From Verrucomicrobiaceae bacterium (lineage in GTDB: Bacteria; Verrucomicrobiota; Verrucomicrobiia; Verrucomicrobiales; Verrucomicrobiaceae), in NCBI GenBank assembly GCA_016795465.1, contig JAEUHK010000031.1, positions 1 through 64,000 on the forward strand: a stretch of 64,000 bases of DNA, in the 5' to 3' direction. Positions 25,695 through 34,691 of this stretch are shown piece after piece (the stretch's first letter is position 1; every line of letters starts with the position of its first letter). The translations under genes and the position numbers were made by a program. The notes under the pieces are model-generated. The model was not told where the DNA came from. It did no database searches and saw nothing but the letters and a program-made list of their open reading frames with translations.

Positions 25695-26069
25695 ATGGAA
25701 TCCACCTCAACTGTACTAGCCAGAGGGCATCTTGGCCCCTTGGTTCTCAATGCGCTGCTTCGTTGCACTCGTGAGGATCAAAAAGCGGCACCTCTTTTTG
25801 AGCGAGCCGAGAAAGTTCCCGGGCTTTGGGTGCTTGAACTTGGCCCCTTCGCAAAGGACTCATGGGCTAGCTGGCTCTCGGAAACTCATGAAACATTGAG
25901 TCGAAACGAGGCATTCCTGAGAAGCTTGGGGCCGGACAGCACCGATTACACGCTTCACATCACCATTGCATTCTCTGAAGGCTTACTGGCTGTGACGATC
26001 CCACCATCAGTGTCACAGATTTTAGCCTCCTGTGGAATCGCACTTGAGATCTATAGCGGAGAACCATGA
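25695..26069 (+). CDS. DUF4279-like small protein
   Basis: 124 residues. The order of elements, a GLWVLEL strand, a helix, then LHITIAF and a C-terminal IPPSVSQILASCGIALEIYS, resembles DUF4279 proteins, a family of small alpha/beta proteins of unknown function. The start at 25695 (MESTST) is chosen; 15 upstream codons read through AT-rich non-conserved sequence. Its stop overlaps the next start by 4 bases (ATGA), so the pair is translationally coupled. Confidence 0.55.
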   Translation: MESTSTVLARGHLGPLVLNALLRCTREDQKAAPLFERAEKVPGLWVLELGPFAKDSWASWLSETHETLSRNEAFLRSLGPDSTDYTLHITIAFSEGLLAVTIPPSVSQILASCGIALEIYSGEP

Positions 26070-26419
26070 GCATGTTCGCCTTCACCGACAACCTCGACAT
26101 CCTAGACGACAAGCCGATTGTGGTTAGGGCTACGATTGCTCTTGTTGCCCAAGACAAAGGAGGAAGGCCCGGCCCTTTCACCAAGGTCTTTCGACCCAAC
26201 CACAATTTCGGCGGCCCTGATGACCGCTTCTTTTTTATTGGCCAGATTGAAGTCGAAGAAGGTGATTGGGTTTATCCCGGTGAGGCTAGAGAACTCCAAG
26301 TCACTTTTCTGAATGCCCGAGGACTCCGCGAACTGCTCCTCCCAGGGCGCATTTGGCGCATTCAAGAAGGCCCAAGACTGATCGGAACAGGAACAGGAAC
26401 AGTAATTGAAATTGAATGA
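26066..26419 (+). CDS. Stand-alone EF-Tu domain-3-like beta-barrel protein
   Basis: 117 residues that follow the pattern of the third domain of elongation factor Tu: an opening VRATIALVAQDKGGR, then PF-x-K-x-F-RPN, a PGE turn and the closing EGPRLIGTGTGTV. The GTPase domain is absent. EF-Tu domain 3 normally contacts tRNA and EF-Ts; the function of free-standing copies is not established. It is coupled to the DUF4279-like gene. Lower GC than the surrounding genes. Confidence 0.65.
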   Translation: MSMFAFTDNLDILDDKPIVVRATIALVAQDKGGRPGPFTKVFRPNHNFGGPDDRFFFIGQIEVEEGDWVYPGEARELQVTFLNARGLRELLLPGRIWRIQEGPRLIGTGTGTVIEIE

Positions 26420-26555
26420 ACCGCGAACACCCAAGGTCGCGCCAGTAGCCTCTCCCCCTCCCTGCCGGTCCTGAGATTGAGAACCTGCGCAGCTTTCAGC
26501 CTGACTGCCCGATGTGGGAAACGGCCAGCAGCCCGGCAAGGCGGAGTCCCAAGCT

Positions 26556-26574
26556 CATCTCGCGGAGCGAGATG
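26556..26574. repeat. Short perfect hairpin
   Basis: CATCTCGCGGAGCGAGATG has 8-bp arms and a 3-base loop, in the 237-base gap between the orphan gene pair and the next large gene. It could terminate the upstream pair but lacks a T-run. Confidence 0.5.
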
Positions 26575-26656
26575 GCGACTTTGCTGGCGCACGAACTTCC
26601 CGCTGACCCCGAAAATATCCCGTGCGTTTTCCCGGCCGGGGCGTTTTCATCGGGGC

Positions 26657-29600
26657 ATGCCGCGTCGGGTATTGGTTTCCACTCTGAATTCGCTTCTCTT
26701 TTTGGGCGGATGCATTGCGGCGTCCTCACAGGGTGCCAATCTGGAATGGAAAAATGGCGAGACGGTGGGTGGTGGCATCGTCAGCGGGACAGACAAGGAA
26801 CTGGTGTGGCGGGTCGATCCGCCGCGCTTTGGGGAGCCGCTGGAGCTGCGGCTCGATGTGCTGCGCTCGATCGATCTCAAACCGGATGCGAACAAGGACT
26901 GGAGCAAGGATGAGAGCACGCAGGAACCGCTCAGCATCCGCCTGGATGATGGCTCGCGGCTGTTCGGCACGATCACCGGCTTCGATGCGAAGAACGTGAC
27001 GGTGAAAGCGGCACGGTTCGGCACGGTGGCGGTGGCACGCAGCGCGGTGACGAGTGTGCAGTGCATGAATGGTGACGGCATTCTGATGGCAGGGCCGGGC
27101 GGGCGGGCATCCTGGAAGCCGGAGAAGATGGAGCGGAAGCACCTCTGGCGTCACGTGCCGGGCGGTTACATCAGTCAGATCGGCTGGAATCATGCCGCGC
27201 GGGTCGAGATGAAGCTGCCGGAGCGGGTGGAGCTGCGCCTGCGCCTGCGCTCGCAGCAGCGGCCGGACTTCAAACTGGAGCTGGCCTCCGAAGAACAGCA
27301 GCGCTGCGTGATCGAGACCTGGGACAACGAGATCGTGCTGCAAGGTCGCGAGTTCAACGTGCTCAACACACTCACCGACGACCAGCGCAGCGTGACGCTC
27401 GGCATCTTCTGGGATCGCAAAACAGGCCTGTGCTCGCTGTTTGATGGTTCAGGCAAAAAACTGGCGGAGACGAAAATGCCGCCGGTGGAGTCCAAAGAGG
27501 CTGAAAAGCCCGAAGAGGTCGAAAATCGCCCGCCGCAGGTCGGCGGCCTCATCGGGGCCATCGCGGGACTCGTGCAGGCAAAGATCGCGAACAGCCGCCC
27601 GGCCACGCCCAAGACCGCAATCGCCCTCATTCCCGGTCTCATGCTCAAAAACAAAGGCCAGGACCTCACGCTCGACGAGCTGCAGCTGCGCGAGTGGAAT
27701 GGCAAGCTGCCCGAGGAGATCACCGACGTCGTGCCGCGGGTCGAGCTGATGGACGGTCGCGTGCTGAAAGGCAGCATCGTGAAGGCGGATGCGCAGACCT
27801 TCACCGTGAAAGCCGGCGCCCGCGAGACGGCGCTGCCTTGGAGCCAACTCGCCGCCGCGCATCAGGCGAAGGACAATCTCACCGGCGCGTGGTTCTCCAC
27901 GCCGCAGATCGCCCTGAGCTACACCGATGGCATGTGGGTGCGTGGCGACCTCGTTTCGATGACGGATGGCCGCGTGGAACTGCGCACCGCTTTTGCCGCG
28001 AAGCCGGTGACCTTCCAATTGAAAGGCGCGATGCGCATCGAGCTGCGTGTGTCCCCACCGGAAGGCACGCCGAAGATGCCGCCGCTGGCGCAGTTCGGGA
28101 AATTGACCGTCGGCGGCAAGACACTGCATGGCACGATGCAGGCCGATGGCGGCCCGATGCCGCGCTGGAAGCCGATCGGCTCTTCCAAATCGGTGTCCGT
28201 GCTGCCGACGAAGGATCTTGAAATCACCCGCACCGGCTTTGATCCGGCGAAGTCGCGTGCCGAGGCGCTCTTTTACCTCAAGAACGGCGACATCGTGCCC
28301 GGCAGCCTCCGCGCCATGGATGAGCAGCGCCTCGACATGGCATCGCCTTTGTGTGCCACGACCTCCTTCAAGCCCGAGGAACTGCACGCCGTGCATTTCT
28401 CCGGCGAGCCGCTGAATGCCTCCGGCTTCAAAGACAAGGGCTGGCGGGCCATCCGAGGCACGAAGCAGCAGGTCTCCTTTGCCGATCAGCATGCGGAGAT
28501 CGAGCCCGGCGGCTCGCTGGCGCATCCCACGTTCTCGCAAGTGAGCGAGATGAGCTTTCGCATGGAGAGCAACGGCTTCTGCGGCCTCCGCGTGCGCCTT
28601 TTCACCAACGGCACCGATCCCGCCGGCAAGAGCCTGAACCTGCTCTTCGGCCAGATGAGCAACGAAACCGTCTTCGGCATCGAGAAGCAGGCGGACCAGA
28701 TGGACAATCAAAACCGCGTGGCGACGCCTCGCAGCGTGCCGCTGCGCATCGCGATGAAGGAACGCTTTGTGGAGGTCTCCATCAATGGCGTGCCCGTGCG
28801 CCAGATCGCGGTGACACCGCAGATGAAAAGCGGCGTGGGCCTCATCCTCGAGCCCTTCAGCCTCTGGGGAAATGGCGAGCGTGAGGTGAAGCTCACGCAC
28901 TTTGAAGCGAAGAGCGGCCCCGGCCAGATCGCCCTGCCGGGTGTCGATCCGAAGGCCCGCGAGCATGCGCTGCTCATCCCGCGCTTCCGTCGCGAATCGC
29001 CGCCAAAGCATGTGCTCGTCGCCGCGAATGGCGACCTCCTCCGCGGCGTGATCGAGGCCGCCACCAGCCAGCACTTTGCCGTGCGCAGCGGCCTGGAGAC
29101 CATCAAGGTGCCCGCGGATCGCGTCAGCGCCCTCATCTGGCTCGAAAAGCCCGATGCAAAACCCGCCGAGGCCCCGCCACCGAGCACGCACACGCTGCTG
29201 CTGAGCAATGGCGGTCGTCTCGCCCTCAACGTGACTCGTTTCGATCTCGACGCCGTCAGCGGCACCGCGCCGCGACTCGGTGAGGTGAAGGTGCCGATGA
29301 ATCAAATCGTCACCGTGCGCACCACGCCGCCGGAGGAGAGCGCCCTGCTGCGCAGCTTCCGCGAGTGGAAGCTCGCCTACACGCCCGAGCCCGTGCTGCC
29401 CGAGACCGGCGGCGAGAGCTCGCCCATGCTCACGAAGGAAGCGCCGACCTTCACCCTGCCGCTGCTTGCCGGTGGCGACTTCGATCTCGCGAAGGAAAAG
29501 GGCAAAGTCGTCGTGCTCGACTTCTGGGCCACCTGGTGCGGTCCGTGTGTGAAGTCTCTTCCCGACATGATCGCAAACATGGCCGAGTTTGATCCCGCGA

Positions 29601-29848
29601 AGGTCCGCTTCATCGCCGTGAACCAGGCGGAGCCTTCCGATCAAGTGAAGACCTTCCTCGAAACCCGCGGCTGGAAGATGGAAGTGGCTCTCGATGCCTT
29701 CCAACGCGTCGGCCAGCAGTTCAAAGTCGAAGGCATTCCTCACACAGTGATCATCGATACCGATGGCAAAGTCGCCTTCGTGAAAACCGGCTACTCGCCA
29801 GATGGTGCTGACAAGCTCGCCGAGCAGGTGCGGAAGCTCATCAAATGA
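26657..29848 (+). CDS. Exported protein of SH3-like repeats fused to thioredoxin
   Basis: 1063 residues. Signal peptide to about residue 29, possibly a lipoprotein given LFLGGC. Then at least six copies of an L-x-x-G-x-x-L-x-G-x-x pattern (LDDGSRLFGTITGF, MDGRVLKGSIVKA, LKNGDIVPGSLRAM, AANGDLLRGVIEAA and others), read as small beta-barrels. A lectin-like stretch lies near 595-750. The C-terminus is a TlpA/ResA-type thioredoxin domain with WCGPC near 960-964. Family knowledge suggests periplasmic disulfide reduction. The start at 26657 (MPRRVLVST) is preferred to an ATG 60 codons earlier that lacks an export signal. Confidence 0.85.
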   Translation: MPRRVLVSTLNSLLFLGGCIAASSQGANLEWKNGETVGGGIVSGTDKELVWRVDPPRFGEPLELRLDVLRSIDLKPDANKDWSKDESTQEPLSIRLDDGSRLFGTITGFDAKNVTVKAARFGTVAVARSAVTSVQCMNGDGILMAGPGGRASWKPEKMERKHLWRHVPGGYISQIGWNHAARVEMKLPERVELRLRLRSQQRPDFKLELASEEQQRCVIETWDNEIVLQGREFNVLNTLTDDQRSVTLGIFWDRKTGLCSLFDGSGKKLAETKMPPVESKEAEKPEEVENRPPQVGGLIGAIAGLVQAKIANSRPATPKTAIALIPGLMLKNKGQDLTLDELQLREWNGKLPEEITDVVPRVELMDGRVLKGSIVKADAQTFTVKAGARETALPWSQLAAAHQAKDNLTGAWFSTPQIALSYTDGMWVRGDLVSMTDGRVELRTAFAAKPVTFQLKGAMRIELRVSPPEGTPKMPPLAQFGKLTVGGKTLHGTMQADGGPMPRWKPIGSSKSVSVLPTKDLEITRTGFDPAKSRAEALFYLKNGDIVPGSLRAMDEQRLDMASPLCATTSFKPEELHAVHFSGEPLNASGFKDKGWRAIRGTKQQVSFADQHAEIEPGGSLAHPTFSQVSEMSFRMESNGFCGLRVRLFTNGTDPAGKSLNLLFGQMSNETVFGIEKQADQMDNQNRVATPRSVPLRIAMKERFVEVSINGVPVRQIAVTPQMKSGVGLILEPFSLWGNGEREVKLTHFEAKSGPGQIALPGVDPKAREHALLIPRFRRESPPKHVLVAANGDLLRGVIEAATSQHFAVRSGLETIKVPADRVSALIWLEKPDAKPAEAPPPSTHTLLLSNGGRLALNVTRFDLDAVSGTAPRLGEVKVPMNQIVTVRTTPPEESALLRSFREWKLAYTPEPVLPETGGESSPMLTKEAPTFTLPLLAGGDFDLAKEKGKVVVLDFWATWCGPCVKSLPDMIANMAEFDPAKVRFIAVNQAEPSDQVKTFLETRGWKMEVALDAFQRVGQQFKVEGIPHTVIIDTDGKVAFVKTGYSPDGADKLAEQVRKLIK

Positions 29849-29925
29849 TGCGTGACGAGTGATGCGTGAATCACGTTCGGCCCTCGTTTCAGCTTCACGC
29901 ATTACGCATTACGCATTACGCATCA
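29846..29925. repeat. Inverted heptad repeat (TACGCAT type)
   Basis: The left side, TGATGCG, TGACGAG, TGATGCG, starts on the stop codon of the preceding gene. The right side has CACGCAT and three TACGCAT units (29896-29923). The arms are inverted relative to each other. Confidence 0.85.
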
Positions 29926-29937
29926 CCCTGTCTCTCC

Positions 29938-30836
29938 ATGAACCGCCGCCACTTTCTCGCCCTCAGCTCCGCCGCCAGCGCTTTCGCCGCCGGCGGCTCC
30001 TCCTCGATGCACATCGCCACAAACACCTACCCGTGGGGCACCTTTGCAAACGGGACAGCCAGACCTTCAAACCGCACACCGATGAGGCACTAGCCGCGAT
30101 CGCCTCGTGCGGCCTCCAGGGCTACGAGCCTGCGATCAACTCACTGGCGGAGTTTGATGGTCTCGGCGGCCGTTTGAAGGCTCACGGGCTCGAAATGCGC
30201 TCGCTGTATGTGAACAGCACGCTGCATGAGGACTCGCAGGCCGCGGCCAGCATCGCCAGCGTGACCGCCATCGCTCAACGGGCTGCGGAGCTGGGTTGCA
30301 AGATCATCGTCACGAATCCCTCGCCGCTCAAATGGGGCGGCGCGGACAGCAAAACCGATGCGCAACTCGTCACGCAGGCCAAGGCCCTCGACCAGATCGG
30401 TGGCGAACTGCGTAAGCTGGGCATCTCGCTCGCTTATCACAATCACGACATGGAGCTGCGAAACGGTGCCCGCGAGTTTCACCACATGCTCACGGCCACC
30501 AGCCCGGAGAACGTGAAGTTCTGCCTCGACGCGCACTGGGTCTTCCGCGGCTGCGGTGACTCGCAGGTGGCGCTTTTCGATGCGCTGGAGATGCATGGCT
30601 CGCGCATCATCGAGCTGCACCTGCGCCAGTCCGCCGGCGGTGTGTGGACGGAGGTCTTCACCGGCGCGGGAGACATCGATTACGCCCGTCTCGCCTCCTG
30701 GCTGCGCGAGCATTCTCTCAAGCCGCACCTCGTTCTGGAGCAGGCGGTCGAAAACGGCTCGCCGCACACGATGGATGCCGTGAAGGCGCACCAGCAGAGC
30801 GTGGAAAACACACGCGTTGTGTTCGCCGGGCTTTGA
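29938..30836 (+). pseudogene. Tat-exported sugar isomerase/epimerase-like gene, frameshifted
   Basis: The 5' part starts at 29938 with a twin-arginine signal (MNRRHFLALSSAASAFAAGG) and the beginning of a TIM barrel (MHIATNTYPWGTFA). It then shifts frame at about 30048-30051, in a run of three A. The rest, from KRDSQTFKPH to the stop at 30836, is an intact xylose-isomerase-like TIM barrel with ISLAYHNHDME and the metal-site pattern LDAHWVF. Adding one A to the run restores a single protein of about 300 residues. It may be a pseudogene, a sequence error or a slippery site; the sequence alone cannot decide. deoC starts 4 bases later. Confidence 0.8.
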
Positions 30837-30840
30837 GCAC

Positions 30841-31635
30841 ATGGTTCGAAAGACCATGACCTACAGCTACTCCGACCTCGCCAAGATGATCGACCACAGT
30901 CTCCTGCATCCCACGATGACGGATGCGGAGCTCAAAGCCGGTTGCGAGCTCGCCGCGAAGTATCAGGTGGCCTCCGTTTGCATCAAACCCTACGCCGTGA
31001 AGCAGGCCGTGGACTGGCTGCGCGGCTCCGGCGTGCTCGTCGGCTGCGTCATCGGCTTCCCGCATGGCAACAGCACCACCGAGTCGAAGCGCTACGAGAC
31101 CGCACTCGCCTGCCAGGACGGCGCGAACGAGATCGACATGGTCATCAACATCGGCAAGGCGCTCTCCGGCGATTGGGAATACGTCGAAGCCGACGTGAAG
31201 GCCGTTTGCGACGAGGCGCATCAACATGGCGCGAAGGTGAAAGTGATCTTTGAGAACGATTACCTCACGAACGGCGGCGCAGGCCTCAGCAGCGATGATT
31301 TCAAACGCAAGCTCTGCGAGATCTGCGAACGCGCCGGAGCCGATTGGGTGAAGACGAGCACCGGCTACGGCTTCGTGAAGCAGCCCGATGGCAGCTACAA
31401 TTACAAAGGTGCCACCGAGCACGATCTCGCGCTCATGCGGGCCAGTTGCGGCCCCCAAGTGCAGGTGAAGGCCGCCGGTGGCGTGCGTGATCTCGATGGT
31501 CTCATCAAGGTGCGCGACCTCGGCGGCACCCGCTGCGGCGCGACGGCCACCGCGGCGATGATGGACGAGTTTCGCCGTCGCGAGGCTGCGGGAGAAGGCG
31601 GCTCCGCGGGGCAAATTGGCTCCGGCGGGTATTGA
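30841..31635 (+). CDS. deoC: Deoxyribose-phosphate aldolase
   Basis: Class I aldolase that splits 2-deoxyribose-5-phosphate into glyceraldehyde-3-phosphate and acetaldehyde in the cytoplasm. The Schiff-base lysine is in the WVKTSTGYG motif, the second lysine in VKAAGGVRD, and the EIDMVINIG segment is typical. Length is about 260 residues, normal with a short Gly/Ser-rich tail. The start may be 30841 or 30856; both are in frame. Close spacing to the isomerase gene suggests joint expression in sugar or nucleoside breakdown. Confidence 0.93.
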   Translation: MVRKTMTYSYSDLAKMIDHSLLHPTMTDAELKAGCELAAKYQVASVCIKPYAVKQAVDWLRGSGVLVGCVIGFPHGNSTTESKRYETALACQDGANEIDMVINIGKALSGDWEYVEADVKAVCDEAHQHGAKVKVIFENDYLTNGGAGLSSDDFKRKLCEICERAGADWVKTSTGYGFVKQPDGSYNYKGATEHDLALMRASCGPQVQVKAAGGVRDLDGLIKVRDLGGTRCGATATAAMMDEFRRREAAGEGGSAGQIGSGGY

Positions 31636-31722
31636 GCGAATTGCCTTTTTATTGGCTGATTCTGCTCGCGCGATGTGTTGTGATCAAAAGGCGGTGGTTT
31701 CCATCGTTCTGATCACCCTCTC

Positions 31723-34686
31723 ATGACTCGTTCTGTTCTTCTTTTTGCCGCCGGCTTGTCCAGCGCCAGCGCCCTCGATTTCAATCGCGATGTGCGCCCG
31801 GTGCTCGCGCAGCAGTGCTTCACCTGCCACGGCATGGACGACCACGGGCGCAAAGGCAAGCTGCGCCTCGATTTGAGCGAATCCGCCTACGGCGCGGGCA
31901 AATCCGGCGAGATCGCCATCGTGCCCGGCAAGCCGGAGGCCAGCGAGGTCGTGAAACGCATCCTCTCCACCGACGAGGACGAGGTCATGCCACCGCCACA
32001 CACGAAGAAGGTGCTCTCCGACAAGGAGAAGAGCATCCTCAAGCAGTGGATCGCCGAAGGCGCGAAGTATGAGGCGCACTGGGCCTACTCACCGCCACAG
32101 CCTTCGAAGGACCCGAAAGCCAGCATCGATCATTTCATTCGTGCGCGTCTCGAAAAAGAGGGCCTGAAGCCTTCTGCTGAAGCAGATAGATACACGCTGG
32201 TGCGCCGCGTGTATCTCGATCTCACCGGCCTTCCGCCGACACCTGCGGAAGCGGATGCCTTTGTGAATGACAAATCGCCGGAGGCCTACGAGAAGCTCGT
32301 CGATACCCTCCTCGCCTCCAAACAATACGGCGAACGCTGGGCCCGCCGCTGGCTCGATCTTGCACGCTACGCGGACACGAACGGCTTCGAGAAAGACCGC
32401 CCGCGTCAGATCTGGCCGTATCGCGATTGGGTGGTGAAGGCGCTCAATGACGACATGCCCTTCGATCAGTTCAGCATCAAGCAGCTCGCCGGAGACATGC
32501 TGCCGAATGCCACGCCGGAGGACATCATCGCGACCGGGTTTCATCGAAACACGATGCTGAACGAGGAGGGCGGCATCGATCCGAATGAATACCGCTTTTA
32601 CGCCATGGTGGACCGCGTTGGCGTCACCGGCACGGCGTGGATGGGCCTCACGCTGAACTGCTGCCAGTGCCACACGCACAAATACGATCCCATCCTGCAC
32701 ACCGATTACTACAGCGTCATGGCACTGCTCAACAACGCCGACGAACCGACCTACCACATCCCGACGCCCGACATCGAAAAGCAGCAAAAGGCCCACGCGG
32801 AGCGCATCGCGAAGCTGGAGGCCGATTTGCCGAAAAAGTTCCCCGGAGGCGAGGCGGCGATGCAGAGTCGTTTTGCCGGTTGGATCGAAGGTGAGTCAAA
32901 ACGGGCCTCGAACTGGCAAATCATTCGCCCCACGGCCATGAAGACCACCATGCCGCATCTGGAGCAGCAGCCTGATGGCTTCATCCTCGGCAGCGGCGAC
33001 ATCTCGAAGAGCGATGTCTACGATTTGAGCTTCAAAGCGCCGATTAAAGGCGTCACCGCGATCAAACTCGAGGTCGCCAGCCATCCGAGCCTGCCGAACG
33101 ACGGCCCGGGCCTCACCTACTACGAAGGCCCCATCGGCGGATTCTTCCTCAGCGAGCTCCAAGCCTTCCAAAACGGCCAGCGAGTGAAGATCACCAATGC
33201 CGAAGCCACCAACGAAGAAGAGGAAGACAAGATCAACGATGCCGCCGCCGCCGCGAAGCCGACGAAGAAAGCCGCACGCAAAGCCGCCGCGAAAAAGACC
33301 AACAACGCCATGGCCACGCTCGACGCCGAGATGAGCAGCGGCTGGCAGGTGCTCGGCGGTTACGGTCAAAGCCACGCCGCGGTGTTTCATTTTGAAAAAC
33401 CTATCGATCTGACCAACGGCTTCGATTTGAAGATGCTTTTCGAGAAGCACTTCGCCTGCCCGCTCGGCCATTTCCGCCTCTCCGTGACCACCAGCGATCA
33501 TGCTGAGGCCACTGGGCATCCCTTTGAAGTGGAGAATGCCCTCGCCACCAACGATCAAACGAAGCGCGAGGCCTTGATGTGTGAATTCCTCGTCACCGCG
33601 CCGGAGATGAAGCAAGCGGCCGCGCCTTTGCTTGCTGCGCGTCGTCAGATGCCGCGTGGACAGGCCACGCTGGCGTTGAAGGAGCGTCCGGCGTCGAATC
33701 CGCGTCCGACGAATCGCTACCATCGCGGCGAATACCTCCAGCCCAAGGAAACCGTGCCGCCCGCCGTGCCCGCCTTCCTGCCTTCGCTGCCGAAAAACGC
33801 GCCCGCGAACCGACTCACTTTCGCCAAGTGGCTTTTCAGTCCGGAGAACCCGCTCACCGCCCGCGTGACGGTCAATCGTCAGTGGCAGGCCTTCTTCGGT
33901 CGCGGCCTCGTGAAGAGCTTGGAGGACTTCGGCTATCAAAGCGAGGCTCCAAGCCATCCCGAGTTGCTCGACTGGCTCGCCGTGGAGTTTGTGAAGCAAG
34001 GCTGGAGCCTCAAAAAGCTCCATAAGCTCATCGTGATGTCGCAGACCTACAAGCAGGCGAGCCGTAGAACGAGTTTTCCAACTCGTTCAGAAAACAGCGA
34101 GTTGGAAAACTCGCTCTACGTCATCGCTCCGCGCTTCCGCCTCGATGCCGAAATCATCCGCGATTCCGCGCTCAAAGCCGCCGGCGTGCTCTCGCTCAAA
34201 ATGGGCGGCCCAGGCGTGTATCCGCCGCAACCAGCCAGCGTCACCACCGAGGGCACCTACGGCAAGGTCGAGTGGAAAACGAGCGAGGGCGAGGATCGCT
34301 GCCGCCGCAGCCTCTACACCTTCACGAAGCGCACGGCCCCCTTCGCCATGGCCACCACCTTCGACGCGCCCACCGGCGAGGCCTGCCTCGCGCGACGCGA
34401 TGTCTCCAACAGCCCGCTGCAAGCCCTCACGCTGCTCAACGACCAGATGTTCATGGAAGCCGCGCAAGCCATGGCCAAAGCCGTCCTCGCCGAATCCCCC
34501 GACGACGACTCCCGCCTCACCAACACCTTCCGTCGCTGTCTCACCCGCCCACCCGCCGCCGATGAGCTGACCATGCTCAAAACCTTCCTTCAAAAGCAAC
34601 GCGACCAAAAGCTCGACGGTGAAGCGCTGTGGACTTCGGTGTGCCGCGCGGTGTTGAATCTCGATGAGGCGATCACTCACCCATAA
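31723..34686 (+). CDS. Planctomycete-type cytochrome c / DUF1549 / DUF1553 protein
   Basis: 987 residues: signal peptide, a c-type heme motif CFTCH at 32-36 (PSCyt1 domain), DUF1549 about 130-330, a middle region with an Ala/Lys-rich stretch near 510-530, and DUF1553 about 690-940. These proteins are exported and typically paired with a DUF1501 gene; their substrate is unknown. The RFRLDAE motif is kept, but the residues just before it (about 781-800) are encoded by a palindromic element, replacing the usual conserved lead-in. The usual partner lies 1.1 kb downstream, beyond an inserted nuclease gene. Confidence 0.93.
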   Translation: MTRSVLLFAAGLSSASALDFNRDVRPVLAQQCFTCHGMDDHGRKGKLRLDLSESAYGAGKSGEIAIVPGKPEASEVVKRILSTDEDEVMPPPHTKKVLSDKEKSILKQWIAEGAKYEAHWAYSPPQPSKDPKASIDHFIRARLEKEGLKPSAEADRYTLVRRVYLDLTGLPPTPAEADAFVNDKSPEAYEKLVDTLLASKQYGERWARRWLDLARYADTNGFEKDRPRQIWPYRDWVVKALNDDMPFDQFSIKQLAGDMLPNATPEDIIATGFHRNTMLNEEGGIDPNEYRFYAMVDRVGVTGTAWMGLTLNCCQCHTHKYDPILHTDYYSVMALLNNADEPTYHIPTPDIEKQQKAHAERIAKLEADLPKKFPGGEAAMQSRFAGWIEGESKRASNWQIIRPTAMKTTMPHLEQQPDGFILGSGDISKSDVYDLSFKAPIKGVTAIKLEVASHPSLPNDGPGLTYYEGPIGGFFLSELQAFQNGQRVKITNAEATNEEEEDKINDAAAAAKPTKKAARKAAAKKTNNAMATLDAEMSSGWQVLGGYGQSHAAVFHFEKPIDLTNGFDLKMLFEKHFACPLGHFRLSVTTSDHAEATGHPFEVENALATNDQTKREALMCEFLVTAPEMKQAAAPLLAARRQMPRGQATLALKERPASNPRPTNRYHRGEYLQPKETVPPAVPAFLPSLPKNAPANRLTFAKWLFSPENPLTARVTVNRQWQAFFGRGLVKSLEDFGYQSEAPSHPELLDWLAVEFVKQGWSLKKLHKLIVMSQTYKQASRRTSFPTRSENSELENSLYVIAPRFRLDAEIIRDSALKAAGVLSLKMGGPGVYPPQPASVTTEGTYGKVEWKTSEGEDRCRRSLYTFTKRTAPFAMATTFDAPTGEACLARRDVSNSPLQALTLLNDQMFMEAAQAMAKAVLAESPDDDSRLTNTFRRCLTRPPAADELTMLKTFLQKQRDQKLDGEALWTSVCRAVLNLDEAITHP
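34063..34120. repeat. 58-bp palindrome inside the DUF1553 gene
   Basis: Two 23-base arms (34063-34085 and 34098-34120) match as inverted repeats with one mismatch, around a 12-base loop. The sequence begins CGTAGAACGAGTTTTCC. It is translated in frame and contributes RTSFPTRSENSELENSLY to the protein. Confidence 0.92.
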
Positions 34687-34691
34687 CCTCT

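Noticed and set aside
19459..26419. Polymorphic toxin (Rhs/CdiA-type) locus
   Set aside because: The gene arrangement recalls such loci, but the large protein has no Rhs, filamentous-haemagglutinin or toxin domain that I can recognise. Kept only as a hypothesis.
27449..29902. An 817-codon minus-strand frame opposite the thioredoxin-fused gene
   Set aside because: The plus-strand gene has an intact thioredoxin domain and signal peptide; the antisense product has no recognisable feature.
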